Shown piece by piece: positions 24,801-36,672 of a stretch of 64,000 nt of DNA. The stretch lies in the NCBI GenBank assembly GCA_036768485.1, contig JAVLUZ010000510.1, positions 434,001-498,000 of the forward strand. Reading direction: 5' to 3'. The notes below the pieces were generated by a model that saw only the letters and a program-made list of their open reading frames with translations, did not search any database and was not told the origin of the DNA. The position numbers and the translations under genes were made by a program. The stretch comes from Mermis nigrescens (lineage: Eukaryota; Nematoda; Enoplea; Mermithida; Mermithidae). Position 1 is the first letter of the stretch; the number at the start of each line of letters is the position of its first letter.

Positions 24801-27800
24801 AATTTCAAAAGAGATAAATCATGAGAAATAAGGCAAATTTGATTAGTTCAGAGTGCTATAAGCATGGCTTTCGGGGCAATGTGAAAGCTTTGGAAAAAGC
24901 AGACTATGCTATAACTACTGCATATTAGTGTACCATATCCGCATTTTGCCAGAAGGCTGCTTTCACGTTGTTCTTATCAACTGTTGATTCGATATAATCA
25001 TTATTCGCAGTAGGTGTTCAAAAATGAGATTTCTGCACAAACACGACAGATTTGACAAAATGTCTAAATGTGATAAGTTGATAAAATGCAAAATAGGCAG
25101 AACGCTGTTTCGCAGCGGCTGTACAACGGAAAGTTATGTGGAATATGAGATCAAAATGAGAGAAAATTGAATGATTTTGGTAAAACATAAGCAAAGATCA
25201 GATTTGCAAAAGAATAAAAACAGGCATTTTTCATAAAACCTTGTGCCTGGTGAATCGCAAATATAGCGGCGGTTTTATACTTGACATTAGCATGCCAGCG
25301 AAAATATGCATAGCTGACTGGGACTTGAATAAAACTTTCTGAACACCGCTCAAGCGTCTAAGCAATTTTGATGATTACCTGACATAATAACTCATTCCAC
25401 ACTATTTCAAAAACTTTACAAGATCTTCACAGTGCCAATATAAATTACAGCAAATACTGGTGTAAAGTAGGTGAATTATGTATATGCACATATTATGCAA
25501 AATTCAGTATTTTAGGGTGCTAAATGTTGCACATACATACGTATAGTTGTCACTTACGCCGACACGGATAATGAAGACGCAATTACCAATGAAAAAGAGA
25601 CAACGCACATAATTCACAAAGATATGCAGTAAGTGCTTATCACCCAATGAAGTATGTATATTAGGAAGCAAAACGTTACCTCAGAATCCGAACTGTTTTC
25701 ATTGAGGAAAGAGCCACAAGCAATACAAAGCCATAGTTCTAAAGAAGTGTTATCTCCACCGTAATTTAAGCCAATTATTGAATAGTTTAGGCCAGTCAAA
25801 TTGCCGTCAGAATCTTAATGAAAAATGTCGTTCAATGGCAAGCTATGCCTCGTACTAAAGATAAAAATTTGTCATGAGACAAAAGCTTCAATTAACTACG
25901 GATACTCACGCAAATTATACCTGAAATAAAAGTCAGGCTATATTCAAAATGCCATAGAATGAATTGTCGGAAAACGGTGTTTTTGGTTTGTATCCAATGA
26001 CTTTTGAGCACAGAAAAAACACTTTTTAAAATGTTTCCGATGCATACCCTCCTAGATTCCCATGCTGTGCATGTATGCCCGCCCAACCTGGCGTGGGAAA
26101 TTTTGAGGCAGAAGACTTAGCTGCTTTTCGCAAAAAGTTCTATTCGTTAATGAACAGAAATGCGGGTGATGGCTAAGTGAATATTTCGAACCGGGCCCTT
26201 GGTGCTTTTTCAACCTTTGAAAATCGTTAGACTTACGGATTGTAAATCATACTTCACTAAACGAAGTTTATTTTTCTGTTTATACGGTGTAGTTCGAGCT
26301 TTAACTCGACTTGCCCTTACATTGATTCCCATCCTCGGGTCGGAATTCGTTTTCATCATCTTCGTCGTCATCTTCGTCATCCGCGTCGTTGTGAGGCACC
26401 AAATCGTCATCAAAACGAGGCATTTCGACGAAATCCCGACATTTTTCGTACAGCTGTGCGTAGTAGCTCGCGTCGTTAATGTCCGGTTGAGCTTAATAAA
26501 TACATCAGTTTGACACCAGTTCAGACGCAAGAGCGCAAAGAGCATAACCTGTCTGGGGCTGTCAGCTCAAGAAAAAATTTAAAAAAATTAAAGACTGAAA
26601 AATTGAGCTAAGATGGCAATTTAAATTTACATAAATCATTGAATACCTAAAGCAGTGTACGATATAGTCTTGTAAGTTCAAGCACTTCAACAAAAACTCT
26701 TTTTGTCCTCTTTTGAAGCAAAAGAACATCTGCGTTAGGCTTTGTCACCTGATTTATACATTTAGACCATACTGATTTGAGCAAAAAATTAGAACATCTG
26801 AAGAATAATAAATATTTGTAGACAAACGCATAGATATTTGAGTTACGAACATACATGATCTGCCTCTCCTTCCAGATATGTTTTCACCCCCTCTGAAATG
26901 TTTTTGCCTTCCTAAAACTCGCGTTTTCCAAGAATTTTCAAAAAATTAATAGAAAAGGTGCTGTTTTAAGCGTCTAATTGCTCGAAAGTGTCAAATTTTC
27001 AGCGCTTCGCGCCATATACTCGCTTTTGAACTACATTTTATTCAATTAATTAGATTTTTTTTATTTTTCTCAACATTTTTTGTTTTGCTCTAGAAAGATA
27101 GAGCATGGTCAGAAATTTTGAAAAAAACGATGTTTTTGAGGCTTATACACAATTTTTGAGCTCCAAAAAGGCACTTTAAATTCCCCAACCCCCGAATTGT
27201 CATGCTGTGCATGTCTGATTAAGAAGATTTTAGCATTGTTTTTAGCATGCTACAGTAATAAATGAATAAGTATGGTTGTGTATGTATGAGTCACCCAAAA
27301 CGACACAAAACGCGTCAAACAGTAATGCATATCAAGAAATTCGCATATTTTACCTTGTTAAATAGGCACCTTTTACAGCTCTAAAAGTCCCTTTCATAAG
27401 CGACGCTAAAAATTTGCACAACACACTTATAATTCTTTAAATTAGTACTATTCGCTTTCATAAGCTTTAGTCAACCATATCAGGACTTACGTAAAAGAAA
27501 CAGCATTTGGGTAACGAAACTGAAAATGTCAATCGCTATTTGGGCATCCCAAGCTGCATAATACAACTGCTGTGGCGTAAGGCGTAGCTGAGTCCAATCA
27601 GAAAATGACATTTTTTTCATACTGGCGTGAACAAAGCGTTGATCACCGAAAAGTCTGATCCCTAAATATTTTAAACTCATTCGCTCGAACAAAAATTCCC
27701 TGTACTCGAAGCCAAGACGCATGCACAAATTCCTGAGATCAATCCACCCCCTAACGCAAAGACCCCAATCGTTCCACAGTCGACAGGCATCTAATTCTAT

Positions 27801-30800
27801 GCCGACACCTGAAAATGGAGGACAAACAAAATACGCCAAAATCAAGCAGCAAAAATGTTGAAATATATCGTAACTAGCAAAGAAAAATGCTCCGATGGAA
27901 CAAAAAAGGTGAATATACTTGAAATTCTTCATTGTTAAGGATGTAAAAGGAGGGGACTAGGGAAAATATCCCTATATGCGCGGAAGCCAAAGGAATGTGC
28001 TAAACAGTTAGACTTCTCCTAAACAATGCAAAAATCGAAGTATATTCTGCGGCCTATGCGCGTTTCTGCAGATTTTCCGTAGTACTTTCGATTACGATGG
28101 CGAGTATTTTGATTACTTTATTTTGGAAGATTTAAAAAAATTTTTTGTGGTTTCTCATGCATAATATTGATTTGGCCATGTAGAGGTAAGGTTTACACTA
28201 TTATCTTTTACGCCAGAGCATTGTGGAAGGTCAAGATTTCATTAAATAAATCATACATTGATTATTTAATAGTCATGGAAGTGTCTTCAATGCTCTTTTG
28301 CAAAACAATTGAGAACGTTTTGTGACTACAACCTCATTTTTCACAGGCCGCAGGATATACTTCGATTCTTGCGTTGTTTAGAGTAAGTCTAACTGTTTAG
28401 CACATTCATATGGCTTCTGCGCTTATAGGGAAATTTTCCCTAGTCCCCTCCTTTTACATCCTTAACAATGAAGAAATTCAAGTATATTCACCTTTTTTGT
28501 TCCATCGGAGCATTTTTCTTTGCTAGTTCCCTTCTTTTATTTAATACTTCAGGCCATATATCCGTACAAAGCAGTCAAACAAGATAAAGAACAAGGAAGA
28601 TCGTTTGAGTTTATGCAAGTTTAGACATATCTTTTGGAAGATAATAGCATTAAAACAAGGGAGTAGTCTAGGGAAGGGAGCAGCCATGAGGAAGGCAGCC
28701 GTCCTAGGAAAGGGATTCGCCTTGGAGGAAGGGAACCATAAAGGTCGAAGTCTCCGTACTGAACACCCCGTGCTCCTCAGCTACCGGACCGACCAGTGAC
28801 AAGCGACCGACCAACCAACTGCAGATGAAGGACCGATTACACTTTTGTGCAACAACCATTGAGTGTAAAGAAATTCTAAGGTCAGAGTCGTAATCTACAA
28901 CTCAGGGGCATCATTTTCTAAAAAATTGGCCCTCCGTAAATTGTTTGATGCCAAATGCTCTGGGCGGAAAAGTGCTTTTCAGTGTAAACTTTACACTTGC
29001 GCTAATAACGCAATATTGGGTGTATAGAACCAAAATAATTAGGATCTGCAACGCTAAGGTCAGGGCACATTTTAAGCATAATTAGCATGTTCCGCCTACT
29101 TAGCGGAGTAGCTGAAAGAATTTCTTTTTTCGTCTCGAACCCTTGACACTAAAACGATCACAGATCGAAAAATATTCCGTTGAAAGAAAAAATTTAGGTC
29201 TTTAAGATATTGCAACCCTCTACATTATAAAATCAATTGGACTGCACAGAAAACAAAATTGACATAGATAAGCTGAAAACACGCGAAGAGTAAAAAACCC
29301 GTATACTTTACGTTTTTGTGCAACAACCATTGAAGTAAAGAAACTTTAAGGTCAGATTCGTAATCTACAGCTCAGGGGCAACATTTAAAAAAATGGTCCT
29401 GGCAAATTATTTGATTTTTCGGTTTACACTTTACAGTCATTGCTAACTCGGTATTGAGTGTAAACAAAAAAATGGTACATCGGGTTTATTGATTATCTAT
29501 CGTCTAAAAAAACCGCACCTCCGAGGTGTGTGCCGTTGTTCATGTGAGGGGGGACACAAAATCCGCACTCGCTGTGATAAATATGTAAGAAAAAAGGCGG
29601 CCAAGTATATTATAGGTGGCGCTATCGCGCTACCTATGATTTAAGTGATTATATTCGACCTACTACTTCAATACCTTCAGTACTACTAATCAAAGTAAGG
29701 TATTCTTGACGGTAGTGTGTATACATGCACAGTATGGGAATTCTGGGGGGTTGAAAACCTAAAGTGCCTTTTTGGGCCCAAAAATGGCCGGTACGCCTTA
29801 AAAACATCGTTTTTTGGCGTTTCTGACGATACACTATCCTTCTAGAGCATGAAATCATGAAAAAAATTTCGAAAAAGTCGAATAAATTGACCAATATATC
29901 GCTTAAAACATGAATAAATGGCGCGAAGCGCCGAAATTCTGGCGATTTTGAGCAAATAGATAGCCCAAAACCCTTAAAAAGACACTTTTTCTACCAATTT
30001 TCAGGTAAGTTTAGGAAAATTTTGAAAAATCGCCAATTCTGGGGGGTGAAAAATGATTCTGCGGGGGTTGAAAACCCCCCCCAAGATCATGTATGGTAGT
30101 GTGTATCATGTATGGTAGTGTGTATCATGGATATAATTGATGTAATCTTTGAATTTCATTATTACTTATTTTATTTATCAAGAACAGCCGATAAATCGTT
30201 AAACATGTATAATGCAGTTTGAAATACCTTGACTTTAAAAATTAGATGCTGCATAATATGAGCGAATAACATATTAAATAAATTATGCAGAAAGAGTGCT
30301 AAATGATCGATTACAATACTAGGCAATCGGGCACACGTGTTCCTACAAGTTTTCGGATTTATTTTAAATTTTGAAAATTAAATCGATTACTGGGTAAAAA
30401 TATAAGGAAAAATGTGTCTCGACGCGCACGGCTAATCATCGATAAATCTGCAAAGAACCAGAGAGCAGCAACTGCAAGGCTAAAGACACAAATCCAGCAA
30501 CTGAATCACCCAATGATGACAGATAAGGTTTTTCTAAACTCAAAATCAAACAGTGATGTATTTCTAAATGAAACAAACGTCAAACTTGGATATTTTCCTG
30601 ATTATTTTAGGCGAAAAAGAGGCTCAAAAATGACGCAATTATTTTCTCTATATTTATTATGAAGAATTGAATTGAGATGTTATATCCGTCATGGATAAGG
30701 ATCATTGAGCAGTGCAATAATCTGTTATCAACGCTTAAGCAAATAATTTTAATTCTTTTCAATTTATATCCCAAGATTTAGAGGTGATACTAATTCAGTT

Positions 30801-33800
30801 TTCACACCAATTCCAAATATCTCTTCAGCTTTTCATTACGTCAGCGTGCTCAGACAATATTTCTAACCACTGTGCGAGCACCGCTACCTGCCAATTTATT
30901 TTTAACCAATTTGACCTGCATGCTAGCACTTCGTGGACTCTGATAGCTATTTTTTAAAGACTGGTTGATTAATTTAGCTCAATCGCGTTCGTTTTCCTCA
31001 ATGTAGGTGCCAAAAAGCAATGCAGCATTATCCCTGTAAACTAGAGAGCCACAAACATAGGGCAGCAACCGAATTCGGCGGGGGTCTGAAAGGCGCTGGC
31101 AAAAATAGCGAAAAATGTAACAAAATTATTCAAGTGTCTACCTTAATCTGTGGGGGTAATTATAGATTCTGGGGGTCTAAACCCCTCAAAACCCACGCCC
31201 ATACATGGCAAATAATTTACATCATTGGGCAGCAACCAAATTCTGGGGTCTGATGGAGCGGTAAAAAATAATCAAAAAGTGAATTCTGGTTGTCTACTAG
31301 GAATGGGGGCCACGGATTCTCGAGGGTACACTATAAACCCTCAGACCCCACTTATATGTGTGAATATGATGCCTCAACATTTTAGAGATTGATCTACATT
31401 GGTCTGAGAAAATTTTAACCTGCAGACATCTTGAAGGAAAGTTTCACACTCAAATGAAGCAAAAATTGGGCGGACCGATGACATGAAAAACATTCATATT
31501 CAGCTGTTATGCTTATTCCGTGTCCCTGATAAGTACTCGTACTTGAGTAAGTAAATGAAATCAAGCTACTGCACACGTACCCATCTTAATAACGGTTTCA
31601 TCGGCCAAGAAAGAAAGCAAGGCTTCAGGTATTTCGCTTAAATAACATAGGCGAATTAAGAAAACGTGACCAGTCCATGTTGCTAATTGAATTAGTACGG
31701 AGATTTCACTCCCAAATCGTCTCTCATCCGTCAGATTCCTCGGTGGCAGGACGATTTTCGGTCTTCTTCCGAGAAAACTAGCCGATGAAGAAAAGTCGAT
31801 TGTTGTTATTGACTTTGTATTTTCCACTGAAATCTTTCCTGAATTGCTGCTACTGCAAACTCTCGTTGAATTACTTGCAGATAAAGCTAAATCGATTTTT
31901 TCATCTTCGTTTATAGCAGTGATATCAGTGGCAGTGGTAGAATAAGCTGATAACAGAATTATTATGTAATTCACTTCTATCGAAATTGGACCAGACAGGA
32001 TCATTGCACAGCATGGCCGTTCTGGGGAGTTCAAAAATGGAGCTTTTTAGGCCAATGTGACCTCAAAAACTGGAATTGATAAAATAGCGTTAAAAATACG
32101 TTATTCTGCAGTTTCTGGTCAATTTCAAGCACTTTTGAAGAAAATTTTTGATTTTCATATATTTTCGGCCTTCATTTCGTCTCATTTTTCTCATAAGTTT
32201 CCATTTTTTCATCATTCTGACACCCTTCAAAACCTCCCCCCGCCTACATGACTGGATAGGATCACAGACGTACAGGGGGTCAGCCCAGCCGGTCACAGAG
32301 GGTCAATGTTGAGCTTTTTATGGGTCAAAATGACCTCAAAAACTGGTATAAATGTTAAATAGCTTTAAAACTATGTTAATCTACTGCATCTAATAAATTA
32401 AAAACACTTTTTAAAGAAAAATTTCATATTAATCAACCTTCATTTTGCCTCATTTTCTCAAAAAATTTCACATTCAATTCTAGGGGTATAGGCCCGCCGC
32501 AAAGCCCCCACTACTTGCGTATATGGGCAGGACTAACCTAACGTTTTTAGTGTGACTGATGCGGGGCTAAAGTGCAGAATATGGGTTTTGTCAGAAATTG
32601 TTAAAAATCAATTTAAAAAGCTAGGATTTCTTATAAAACTTGCAGATAATGTGAAAAGAAGGAGCGTGAAGAAAGTTTCATGAAAATCCGTTCAATATTG
32701 AGGGAGCTACATAGGGCCTTGAAGTTCACAATTCAACAGTGCTTAAGAATAGGCAGTTTGACGTTTATGTCACTTTCGTCGTAATTTTTCTTAGGCTAGG
32801 CTTAATTTTAGATCAAGGAGAATTTTGGGCTGCTTAGTTCAGTCTTAAACCAGTCTAGGTCGACCTTTAGCTGCTTATGTCGACTTATAGACGCTTGGAG
32901 GAAAATTTGCATAACTTTTCAAATATCACGTTTAAAAGAGGATTTTTAAGGAAAAGTATTTATATATCCGTCATTGGCATATCGGAAATGACATCGAAAA
33001 TTATTTTTTTGTCTGAAAAACTGTGAAATCATGAATTGAATGTACAAACTAGCACTACATCACGGAAAACACCATCGCGCTCAAATCCGGAATATTTCGA
33101 GAAATAATGGACAGTTTTCAATCAAACTTGTTTTCCGGGCCTTATTTTATCGATTTCAGCACGTTTTATACAAAATCCAGACTTTCTAAACCGATTTTCG
33201 CGGATTCCTGGTGGAACTCACATTCAGCGTTGACTCATGTACATGCAATCTAAGACTGGAATCAGAACAAATTTTGCGATTTCGGTTTTTGTCATCGACG
33301 TAGCCCGTTTAAATATGGCTCTGCCTGTAAAACAATAATAGTTTTTCATTTGTTCAAGAGCTTTAAAAAATGGCAACAAAAGTGTTTTGAACTGATACAA
33401 TAGAAATGATGTTCAACAGCATATCGAATCATAGTATATGCAGTCTTTAACATTGTCCAGCAACAAAACTGCAATCACACTTTTAAGTGGATTAAATTTG
33501 ATGAAAAACTTTCAAATAAATTGAAATAGACTGCATTGTCGATGATATCTCCAACTTTTGTCACGTCCTATTGGACCTGTTATTTCAAATTTATTTTGTA
33601 TCACCGAAAAGGTCCAGCTTCTCAATGAAGTTGGTCCCAAAACTACTCAGCAAAAGCCGGTCGGAGGATTGCATTTTATCGGATCTTCCCTTTAAGAAAA
33701 ATTTTTTCGTAAATTCTTGATCTTCTCAGAAATGCTGACTAATTCAAATTCATAGCACTGCTAAAACAACTTGTTATTTAGAAAAACTCAAAAATGTGTG

Positions 33801-34312
33801 GGATGATTGACTGTTCTCTGATAGTCCCGCAGAACCATCAGCTTACCAAATACCAACACATGTGAAAATACAAGTACCTATCATATTTATATTAAGCTCG
33901 AATTTTTTAAAAATATAACATTCAATTCGTCATGAATTAATACGATAATTTGCAGCAATATGCAGGACAAGATTTTCGGAAAGATCACTTCAATTTTGGT
34001 TCTGTTTATACGATATCTAATAAATTCTTTATTTTACTTACTATTTTCTGTCTTTGGTCGCGCAGAATTGTCGCAAAATCCCGAAAACGTAACGTTATTT
34101 TTGAAATTAACGCACTCTACGTCTAAGCCCACAAATTTATACTCAGCCATTTCTTCATAAATACGTATCCATAGTTTTTCAAACATTTTATTCGAAGTAA
34201 TTAAATGTCTGCGAAGCCACTGGCCTGGTTGACGACCAATAGGCGTAGTCCGTCGCAGCATATCACCGCTTACGAGAGCTGGATTAGCGCTTGGCGTTTT
34301 CGTTTCTGGCAT
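21832..34312 (-). CDS. EXD2: EXD2-like 3'-5' exonuclease, seven coding exons
   Basis: EXD2 is a DEDDy-family nuclease linked to mitochondria and DNA-end resection in animals. Minus-strand exons: 34312-34042 (5' UTR part to 34337), 31946-31581, 27808-27491, 26491-26321, 25813-25680, 24383-24053, 22214-21832. Phases agree at every junction, giving 657 residues (human about 620). Motif I is GLDVE (D64, E66), motif II GVGIELDA (D219) and motif III YAAWDA (Y296, D300), so the active site looks intact. Residues about 405-447 form CxxC...CxxC, as in the EXD2 C-terminal domain. The last exon holds WRQYFCDLLQPTHMPLDWSV, a conserved tail. The start ATG has an in-frame TGA just before it and an acceptor TTTAATTTCAG at 34338, so an upstream noncoding exon is implied. 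There is no N-terminal membrane segment, but an Arg-rich start. A Ser/acid-rich stretch (about 84-150) separates motif I from the next strand. An AATAAA signal is possible at 21672-21667. Confidence 0.93.
22864..23333. mobile_element. hAT-type MITE, 470 bp, in an EXD2 intron
   Basis: The ends CAGTGACGGACCCAGGAT and, inverted, CAGTGACGGATTTAGAGG pair well. The flanks ATACGTAC (22856-22863) and ATACGAAC (23334-23341) agree at 7/8. The interior is noncoding. It lies between the last two EXD2 exons. Confidence 0.88.
23376..23470 (+). mobile_element. hAT-E left end, solo
   Basis: CAGCGTTTTTTCAGCACGAT, then CACCAGTGCTAATGAAAATT and ATTAGCACACC, matches the left terminus of the 1.7-kb element at 9119. 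I do not find its right end, so it is a truncated copy. Confidence 0.65.
24614..24753 (+). CDS. Putative terminal exon on the plus strand inside an EXD2 intron
   Basis: A strong acceptor (TTGTTTCTTACTTCAG) is followed by 46 codons ending in TGA. The product reads EAPYNDDTEKLKPLNHPAFL and then a helical EHFNHVLELTLSYQQGEIDI segment. Composition and codon use look coding, unlike the surrounding intron. No partner exon on the plus strand is evident, and I do not recognise the protein. It may be part of a gene nested in EXD2, a relic exon, or chance. Confidence 0.35.
26880..27215 (-). mobile_element. MITE family C copy, degenerate, reverse orientation
   Basis: From CACCCCCTCTGAAATGTTTT through the GCGCTTCGCGCC palindrome (27002) and CTCTAGAAAGATAGAGCATG to CATGCTGTGCATGTCTG, the order matches family C reversed. 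It lies in an EXD2 intron. The flanks are too decayed for a clear TSD. Confidence 0.65.
27871..28528. mobile_element. Second copy of the long-TIR element
   Basis: Arms of about 170 bp (27871-28055 and 28350-28528) begin TAACTAGCAAAGAAAAATGC and are inverted copies of each other. They match the arms at 8376 and 10860. The central 300 bp is noncoding. It sits 60 bp upstream of the EXD2 exon carrying catalytic motifs II and III, inside the intron. Confidence 0.8.
28830..29660 (-). repeat. GTGTAAA family block, reverse orientation
   Basis: The blocks of the 4.4-6.5 kb region recur reversed: GTGCAACAACCATTGAGTGT with AAGGTCAGA..GTAATCT (28850), again near 29320, and CAGTGTAAACTTTACACTTG (28990). 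The end with CACAAAATCCGCACTCGCTG and the AGCGCTACCTA-type edge (about 29560-29640) mirrors 4471-4560. It lies in an EXD2 intron. Confidence 0.7.
29720..30095 (+). mobile_element. MITE family C, complete copy
   Basis: GTAGTGTG flanks it exactly on both sides (29712-29719 and 30096-30103), an 8-bp TSD. The left end ATACATGCACAGTATGGG and right end CAAGATCATGTATG are imperfect inverted repeats. The interior includes the palindrome GGCGCGAAGCGCC near 29921. A further GTAGTGTGTATCATGTATG duplication follows on the right. Confidence 0.9.
31020..31380 (+). repeat. Repeat H pieces in an EXD2 intron
   Basis: Two adjoining degenerate copies (about 31060-31205 and 31230-31360) share GGGCAGCAACC, TGTGGGGG and ACCCACGCCCATACATGG-type blocks with 15188 and 52908. 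No coding content. Confidence 0.5.
32000..32520 (-). repeat. Two repeat G copies in an EXD2 intron
   Basis: About 32000-32250 and 32310-32515 run in the same order: TGACCTCAAAAACTGG, GTTATTCTGC.., CTTTTTAAAGAAAA-type and CATTTTGCCTCATTTTCTC blocks. They are the reverse of 15705-15960. The intron from 32520 to 33960 shows no further feature. Confidence 0.6.
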
Positions 34313-34712
34313 TCAGAACTGCGTATTACTATTATACCTGAAATTAAACGATAAAATGACTGTGAATATGTACAAATTTCATCATAGCTCCAGATAAACG
34401 CTTCATTTGAGCTTCAATCAGGAGAAACTAAGACCTCCGCCCTATAATATACTGTCTGTGTTTTATACATTGTAAAGTTGGCAAAAACCTATGTATGTAA
34501 TGTAGGTGAATACTCTTCTTGCGATACAATTTACACAGGAAAAATTTCATATGATCATAATATAAAGACTGCTTCATTTATTCGAGAGCTTTTTCAGCGA
34601 ATTTTTTTGAAGGCTACAGTATGCCTAACTAGGCGATTTACTGTAACTCGACAGAAAAGCTGAGTGGGGCGAGCGGCCGCCATTCTTTACAGTAAGTGCG
34701 CTAAATAAAAAT

Positions 34713-34782
34713 CTTGCAGCAGGAATCGAATCCGTGCTGCTTCGACGACAATCATTTGTTCTACCACTATGCTAAGCGGAAG
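34713..34782 (-). tRNA. tRNA-like sequence, GTC anticodon position
   Basis: On the minus strand TAGCATAGTGGTAGAAC fits a pol III A box and GGATTCGATTCC fits a B box. The anticodon-loop position reads TTGTCGT (GTC, Asp). The T stem pairs partly, while the acceptor stem is poor. It is the counterpart of 11172-11242, and the boxes here are closer to consensus. Functional tRNA status is doubtful; a pol III promoter inside a transposon is possible. Confidence 0.5.
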
Positions 34783-34959
34783 TTTTCGGCGATGTTTAAA
34801 ATGCTAGTCTGCGGTTGATTTATGACAAGCTGAATGCGTGAATTCTATCCGCATGTTGCATGATCTGCTGGAAGACGAGAATAAATTATGCCGCGAGAAA
34901 TTTTATTGAAAACCCCCCCATCCTATGTAGCTACAGTGATCTCTAAATGGACCTGCAGT

Positions 34960-35117
34960 CAGGCACGTAGGCTGTGGGGGGGGGGGTCCGGACCCCCCAA
35001 AATTCAGAAAAACCGGAAAAATAGGACTTTTTACACGTTATTTTGTGCTACTTTTGGCTTAGACCCACCAAAATTGGTGTTGGTCCCCCCAAAATAGAAG
35101 GGCCAGCTACGTGCCTG
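34960..35117. mobile_element. MITE family B, complete copy
   Basis: The ends CAGGCACGTAGGCTG and CAGCTACGTGCCTG are flanked by exact 8-bp duplications CCTGCAGT (34952-34959 and 35118-35125). It is inserted in the tRNA-bearing TIR element and is younger than it. Confidence 0.92.
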
Positions 35118-36064
35118 CCTGCAGTAAGTAGGGAAAATAGACTTACTAAAGCCTTCAAAAAAATTTACAGAAAAAGTTTCCAAATCAATGGAACAGACTA
35201 TAACTACATGCCAATGTAACTTACTAACAAGTGTAACACTAAATTTCGTCCGTTATACAAGCTTGATGTGAAGAACTGCATTCAATAATATAGTTGTGAA
35301 ATTGCAAGTCTGTAGCTTACGACATTAAACTAGGAAAGTGTTGGCAACAAGATAATCTGAGTCAGAAATGACGAATTTTATGTGTGTTTCGAAGCTAAAA
35401 TTGACCATTGCGTGCTGAATTCAACATGAAATAGGTTTTGTGGAATTCATATTACAACCTAAGCCGCATGTTTTAGATCGAATAAAGTAATCAAGATGTG
35501 TCAAGTTACTGTATCCTCAATTGTCTATCAGACGTGTTGCCAGGTTGGCAGTTTTCCTTCCATTTTGGAAGTTTCTTGAATTTTTTGGAAGTTTTTCACT
35601 CCTATGCTTAACCACGGGGGGCGGGTAGTTTTTTGGTTTGCTTCCATACACATTGTACAGGGGATGGCAGTTTTTCTCAAGAATTGTGGCAGTTTTTAAA
35701 ATGTTGACTTGGCAACACTGGCGTCTAAATCCCGAAGCGTGCGCAGGGTTGGTAAATTGGGGGGTTCTCCCATATGTTAGGGTTTTTTTGAGGCCGTTGG
35801 AGGCATTTTTTAGCGATTGAGGTTATCTTGCGCCTATGCTTAATCATTGGTTGGGGGTTTTAGGTAGTGATCGAACGGGGCGACTTTTTTGGCCGGGGCC
35901 GGGGTGAGACAAGGAAAATATTATTGCATGACACATACTTGGGGTGGGCATAGGAAAAGAAATAATGAGCGACAGTTCTATTCAGTAGTAAATGGCAAGC
36001 GCAAAGTTTTAGGTGCGCCTTTTCATATCAAGTTTTATTACTATTTATGTCACAAGAAACAAGT

Positions 36065-36234
36065 TTAGTCCAGTTTTTCATTGTCTGAATCATCGATAAA
36101 GTCTATGTCGCTGCTATTAGCACACTCTATATCATTTGAATCTTTGCTACTGCTACTGCTGCTGTAGCGATTTGGATGCAATAGGTAGGTGGATTCACGT
36201 ATGGAATCCTCTCCTGAAGCTGTTGTAAGATCTC
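36065..36234 (-). pseudogene. Terminal exon of hAT-F transposase
   Basis: After an AACACTAAG acceptor, 55 codons and TAA give LLHPNRYSSSSSSKDSNDIE and an acidic end SSDIDFIDDSDNEKLD. The same acidic end is partly kept in the copy at 44705. Acidic Ser-rich tails are common in transposases, but no catalytic residue lies here, so the call depends on position inside hAT-F. Confidence 0.55.
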
Positions 36235-36483
36235 CTTAGTGTTGCTTCCCTCCGTGAAAAGTTGAAAAAAGTTGATCTCTAGGGGTATTTGCTAGGGGGC
36301 GTGTTCTAAGTGCATAATTTATTTAGCCTGCGCGCCTACCTTCGTCTTTTGCACTAATCTCGTATACATGTACTTTAATTAATAATTTCTTGCTTTTAGA
36401 ATATGTGATTTTGTATGATGATTCATTTCGAATGTTTATTTATAATTGGGGCGAATTCTAGAATAGCTCCATGTTCCAGATTT

Positions 36484-36672
36484 CAAAAACAGCGTTTTTA
36501 TGCGATTTTAAGCAGGTATCTTTAACATAAAAGTTGAAAAAACGGACGGAAAAAGCCTTTGATTGAAAAATAAAATTTTTATAAAATTTTATTTTCTCAC
36601 TTTCATTTCCGTCTGTTTTTTCAACTTTTATATTCAAAACTCCTACTTGAATTCGCATTAAAACGCTATTCT
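36484..36672. repeat. Palindromic small element
   Basis: Two arms of about 65 bp (36486-36551 and 36604-36670) are inverted copies around a short AT spacer. The inner arms are TAAAAGTTGAAAAAACGGAC and its complement. Such a structure fits a foldback MITE. No TSD was defined. Confidence 0.65.

Larger units (their letters stand above)
34567..35198. mobile_element. TIR element carrying a tRNA-like sequence (copy 2, inverted)
   Basis: The right end GGAACAGAC before TA and the decayed left end GACTGCTTCATTTATTCGAG correspond, reversed, to the ends of the 10865-11453 copy. Shared internal blocks include GAGTGGGGCGAGCGGC (34661), AGTAAGTGCGCTAAATAAA (34692) and the tRNA-like segment. A MITE-B interrupts it at 34960. 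It lies upstream of the first EXD2 coding exon. Confidence 0.65.

Noticed and set aside
26210..26545. A 111-codon minus-strand frame over the EXD2 acidic exon
   Set aside because: The correct frame is the one that joins in phase to both neighbouring EXD2 exons (26491-26321); the longer frame is its shadow.
30414..30662. 82-codon frame in an EXD2 intron (RRARLIIDKSAKNQ..)
   Set aside because: It starts at GTG, its second half is AT-rich filler, and no splice pair was found.
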